Assembly: GCF_002266435.3 (NCBI RefSeq)
Contig: NZ_CP029426.2
Span: 3,192,001 to 3,256,000 of the forward strand
Direction of reading: 5' to 3'
DNA length: 64,000 bases
Source of the DNA: Bradyrhizobium amphicarpaeae
GTDB taxonomy: Bacteria > Pseudomonadota > Alphaproteobacteria > Rhizobiales > Xanthobacteraceae
Position 1 is the first letter of the stretch. Every line of letters begins with the position of its first letter. The notes below the pieces were generated by a model that saw nothing but the letters and a program-made list of their open reading frames with translations, searched no databases and was not told the DNA's origin. A program made the translations under genes and the position numbers. Below, in pieces: positions 61,995-64,000 of the stretch.

Positions 61995-62711
61995 CTAGCC
62001 GCCGGCCGTTGCCGCGCCAAGCACCTCGTCGAAATGCTTCCTCACCCAATCGTTGCAGCAGCAGGCTCTGGCTTCGAGCGCGGTGCCGTCGAGGATCAGG
62101 ATCGCGCCGCGGCGGGTCGCGAGGATGCGCCTGGCCTTGAACATCTGGATGACGCGGCTGGCATAGCTGCGGGAGACGCCGAGCATGCCGGCGAGCTGCT
62201 CGTGCGTGAGGGGGATCTCGGCCCCGCCGACACTCGCTTTCGCCGAGATGATCCACTTGGCGGCGCGCTGCTCGATCGAGTGGGCGGCGTTGCAGGCCGC
62301 GGTCTGCAGCAGCTGCGCGAACTGGCAGTCGGCGTAGCGTGAGAAGACCTCCTGGAGCGTCGCCGATCTCTGCTGCGCCTGCTCCAGCGCGCGCAGCGGC
62401 AGCCTGACCAGGGTGCCGCCCAGCTTCACGACGATGCGCGAATAAGCGAGCGAAGGGCTGCGGCCGGCGGCAAGGCCGACCGCACCCTCACGTCCCACCA
62501 GCAGGCTTTCGACCTCGCGATCGTCCTCGACCGGCACGGCGAACGATACCAGCGCGGGACCGCAGGGAAAATGCACCGCCGCAACCTCGTCGCCGGCGTG
62601 ATGAAGGACGTGGCTCGCCGCGAGTTCGACCGGCTGGAGGTGAGGCGCGAGCAGTTCGAAATCCTGGGGGGTGAGCTGCCGGAGCAGATCGTTCGGGGGC
62701 CGACCGGTCAC
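61995..62711 (-). CDS. Crp/Fnr family regulator, different subfamily (C)
   Basis: A 238-residue regulator with a more diverged effector domain (LQPVELAASHVLHHAGDEVA, REGAVGLAAG) and an HTH with EIPLTHEQLAGMLGVSRSYA. RNR-like motif CQFAQLLQTAACNAAHSIEQ is typical of this rhizobial subgroup, and CCC near the C-terminus (EARACCCNDWV) is unusual. The GTG at 62711 is the best start, with AGAGAAGA upstream. It converges tail to tail with paralogue B, 12 bases apart. Confidence 0.87.
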   Translation of the reverse strand: MTGRPPNDLLRQLTPQDFELLAPHLQPVELAASHVLHHAGDEVAAVHFPCGPALVSFAVPVEDDREVESLLVGREGAVGLAAGRSPSLAYSRIVVKLGGTLVRLPLRALEQAQQRSATLQEVFSRYADCQFAQLLQTAACNAAHSIEQRAAKWIISAKASVGGAEIPLTHEQLAGMLGVSRSYASRVIQMFKARRILATRRGAILILDGTALEARACCCNDWVRKHFDEVLGAATAGG

Positions 62712-62898
62712 AGTTTCTTCTCTTGGCTGGCCGGGAATCGGCGCCAGCCAGAACCCTACGTTTCCGTGGCGGGACCGACGGTTCCAAAGTGCACACAAGG
62801 GCTCTTCAGCGGTCGAGAAGTTGGCGCGCGGGCGGTGCGAAGTCCGTCAGTTCGGCCGGCGGCCGCCGGGGGCAGTGACGATCATCACCCGAAGCGCA

Positions 62899-63135
62899 TC
62901 ATCCGAAGCGTGTTTGGCGATCCCACGCGGAGCGGTGCAGCACCGCGTGCGCGCGATAGGCGTCAATCGCCTTGTTGGCGAGCATCAGCTGCCGGCGTTC
63001 GCCGATCTTGAGCTGGGCTTCGATGGCGTCGAGAAGGACGTTGGCGCTCTCGTCGGGCGGGCCGAGCTCGCCGCTCTGCTCGAGGCAGCTCCAGGCGATG
63101 AAGAATGCGCTTTCGACGGTGCAACGAATGGTCAT
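62899..63135 (-). CDS. Small protein of unknown function
   Basis: A 78-residue protein (IRCTVESAFFIAWSCLEQSG, ANVLLDAIEAQLKIGERRQL, ANKAIDAYRAHAVLHRSAW). It is largely helical with two Cys, no signal peptide. It lies between the third Crp-like gene and the alcohol dehydrogenase, all on the minus strand. Starts are uncertain because the ribosome site is weak. Function unknown. Confidence 0.55.
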   Translation of the reverse strand: MTIRCTVESAFFIAWSCLEQSGELGPPDESANVLLDAIEAQLKIGERRQLMLANKAIDAYRAHAVLHRSAWDRQTRFG

Positions 63136-63211
63136 GCGCTGCCAACGCGGCGGGGCCGCAGGCGTTCCGCGCGGCAAGCGCGACTTGCGCCGGGCCCGCC
63201 GCAGCGACAAG

Positions 63212-64000
63212 TCAGTTCTTCAGGACGATGCGGCCGACGACCTTGCCGGCGCGCAGCTCGTCGATCCATTTCTGGACGTCGCCCATCGGCTCCTCGCGCA
63301 TCGGCGTCGGCTTGATCTTGCCGGCGCGCGCCAGTGCCATCAGCTCCTGGGCCTCGGCGAGCGTGCCGACCATGAAGCCTTCGATGGTCATGCGCTTGTA
63401 GACCCATTGCACCATCGGCAGCGTGAATTGGCCGCCCATCAGGCCGGAGACCACGATCTTGCCGCCGCGCGCGGCGACCGCGACCGCAAAGGCCATCGAC
63501 TTCTCGTTGCCGGCGAAATCGACGATCTCGTCGAAGCCGCCTTCGGTCTCCTTCAGGATGCGCTTGATCACGTCGGGCTCGGACGGGTCGTAGGCGACGG
63601 CGGCACCGTTGTTCAGCGCGGTATCGCGCGCGGCCGGCGAGAGGTCGGCGACCGTGATCGGCTGCTTGAACATCGCCTGCGCGAACGACAGGCCCATCAT
63701 GCCGACGCCGCCGAGACCGATCAGCAAGAGGTTGCGCTGGCGGGGACGGTCGACCAGGCGCTTGAGCGCGCCATAGGCGGTGACGCCCGAGCACATCAAG
63801 GTCGCGGCCTGGTTGACGGGCAGGGGATCGTAGTCGAGCAGGTATTTCGCGTCGGGCACCAGCACGTGGGTGGCGAAGCCGCCGTCGATGGAGACGCCGA
63901 GGAAGCGCTGCTTGACGCAGAGATTCTCGTCGCCATTGGCGCAGTCGCGGCACTGGCCGCAGCCGATCCAGGGGAAGACGGCCTTCTTGGTGCCGACGAG
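63212..64000 (-). CDS. Zinc-dependent alcohol dehydrogenase (5' end beyond window)
   Basis: The last 262 residues of an MDR-family enzyme; the start and catalytic zinc ligands lie past base 64000. The visible part begins near WIGCGQCRDCANGDENLC, the four-Cys structural zinc lobe, and continues with LMCSGVTAYGALKR, the NAD-binding LLIGLGGVGMMGLSFAQ, and ends IDELRAGKVVGRIVLKN. Most like AdhP/aryl-alcohol type dehydrogenases, NAD(P)-dependent. Substrate not determined. Confidence 0.93.
   Translation of the reverse strand, partial: LVGTKKAVFPWIGCGQCRDCANGDENLCVKQRFLGVSIDGGFATHVLVPDAKYLLDYDPLPVNQAATLMCSGVTAYGALKRLVDRPRQRNLLLIGLGGVGMMGLSFAQAMFKQPITVADLSPAARDTALNNGAAVAYDPSEPDVIKRILKETEGGFDEIVDFAGNEKSMAFAVAVAARGGKIVVSGLMGGQFTLPMVQWVYKRMTIEGFMVGTLAEAQELMALARAGKIKPTPMREEPMGDVQKWIDELRAGKVVGRIVLKN

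Overview
The window looks like a chromosomal segment of a high-GC alphaproteobacterium of the Hyphomicrobiales, most probably Bradyrhizobium or a close relative. This rests on overall gene content and order, pervasive high-GC third positions, alphaproteobacterial protein wording (prfC, der, purF, dnaB, fab genes), and several short palindromic dispersed repeats that I recall from Bradyrhizobium genomes; no database search was possible. I see no rRNA, tRNA, CRISPR array, transposase or prophage. Most of the window is housekeeping or metabolic core, with accessory genes inserted between conserved blocks.

Layout. 0-9.5 kb: end of a phosphate permease, a guanidinium exporter (SMR family) behind a two-hairpin guanidine-II type riboswitch, prfC, an NnrU protein, an acyl-CoA ligase, then a yfgM-like/lipoprotein/der/MFS run. 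9.5-17 kb: a branched-chain amino acid type binding protein, an NHL propeller protein, an SDR, then radA-cvpA-purF on the minus strand. 17-20.3 kb: a periplasmic sugar-binding protein overlapping a membrane GGDEF-EAL protein, a likely sensory pair. 20.3-27.2 kb: a nine-gene minus-strand catabolic operon (FadR-type regulator, HIBADH-like dehydrogenase, polar amino acid type ABC transporter, RpiB-like isomerase, ribokinase, TauE exporter) headed by a FadR-type operator. 27.4-35.6 kb: glycogen/trehalose genes (glgA, a GT4 glycosyltransferase, a small stress-type protein, glgX on minus; treZ on plus) and a potassium channel. 35.7-39.7 kb: xth, a Cys-rich small secreted protein, alr, dnaB.

39.7-45.6 kb: small genes, a CXXCH protein with a very long disordered tail, a TetR/thioesterase pair, then the ribosomal operon rpsF-rpsR-DUF2232-rplI. 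45.6-47.4 kb: TetR plus fatty acid desaturase. 47.5-54.3 kb: fabD-fabG-acpP-fabF-mltG-yicC-gmk, linking fatty acid synthesis, cell wall and nucleotide metabolism. 54.2-57.4 kb: three minus-strand exported proteins including a caspase-fold protein. 57.4-58.7 kb: about 1.2 kb without a convincing gene, filled with inverted and dispersed repeats. 58.7-64 kb: a Tat-exported amidohydrolase, three Crp/Fnr-type regulators with two small proteins, and the 3' part of a zinc alcohol dehydrogenase.

Regulatory signals read directly from sequence include the riboswitch, a FadR-type operator, an EcfG-type stress promoter, two TetR-type palindromes, a perfect TGTGA-N6-TCACA palindrome, and several hairpin terminators. 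The best candidates for something undescribed are the binding protein/c-di-GMP enzyme pair, the substrate of the nine-gene operon, and the structured non-coding block at 57.75-58.37 kb.
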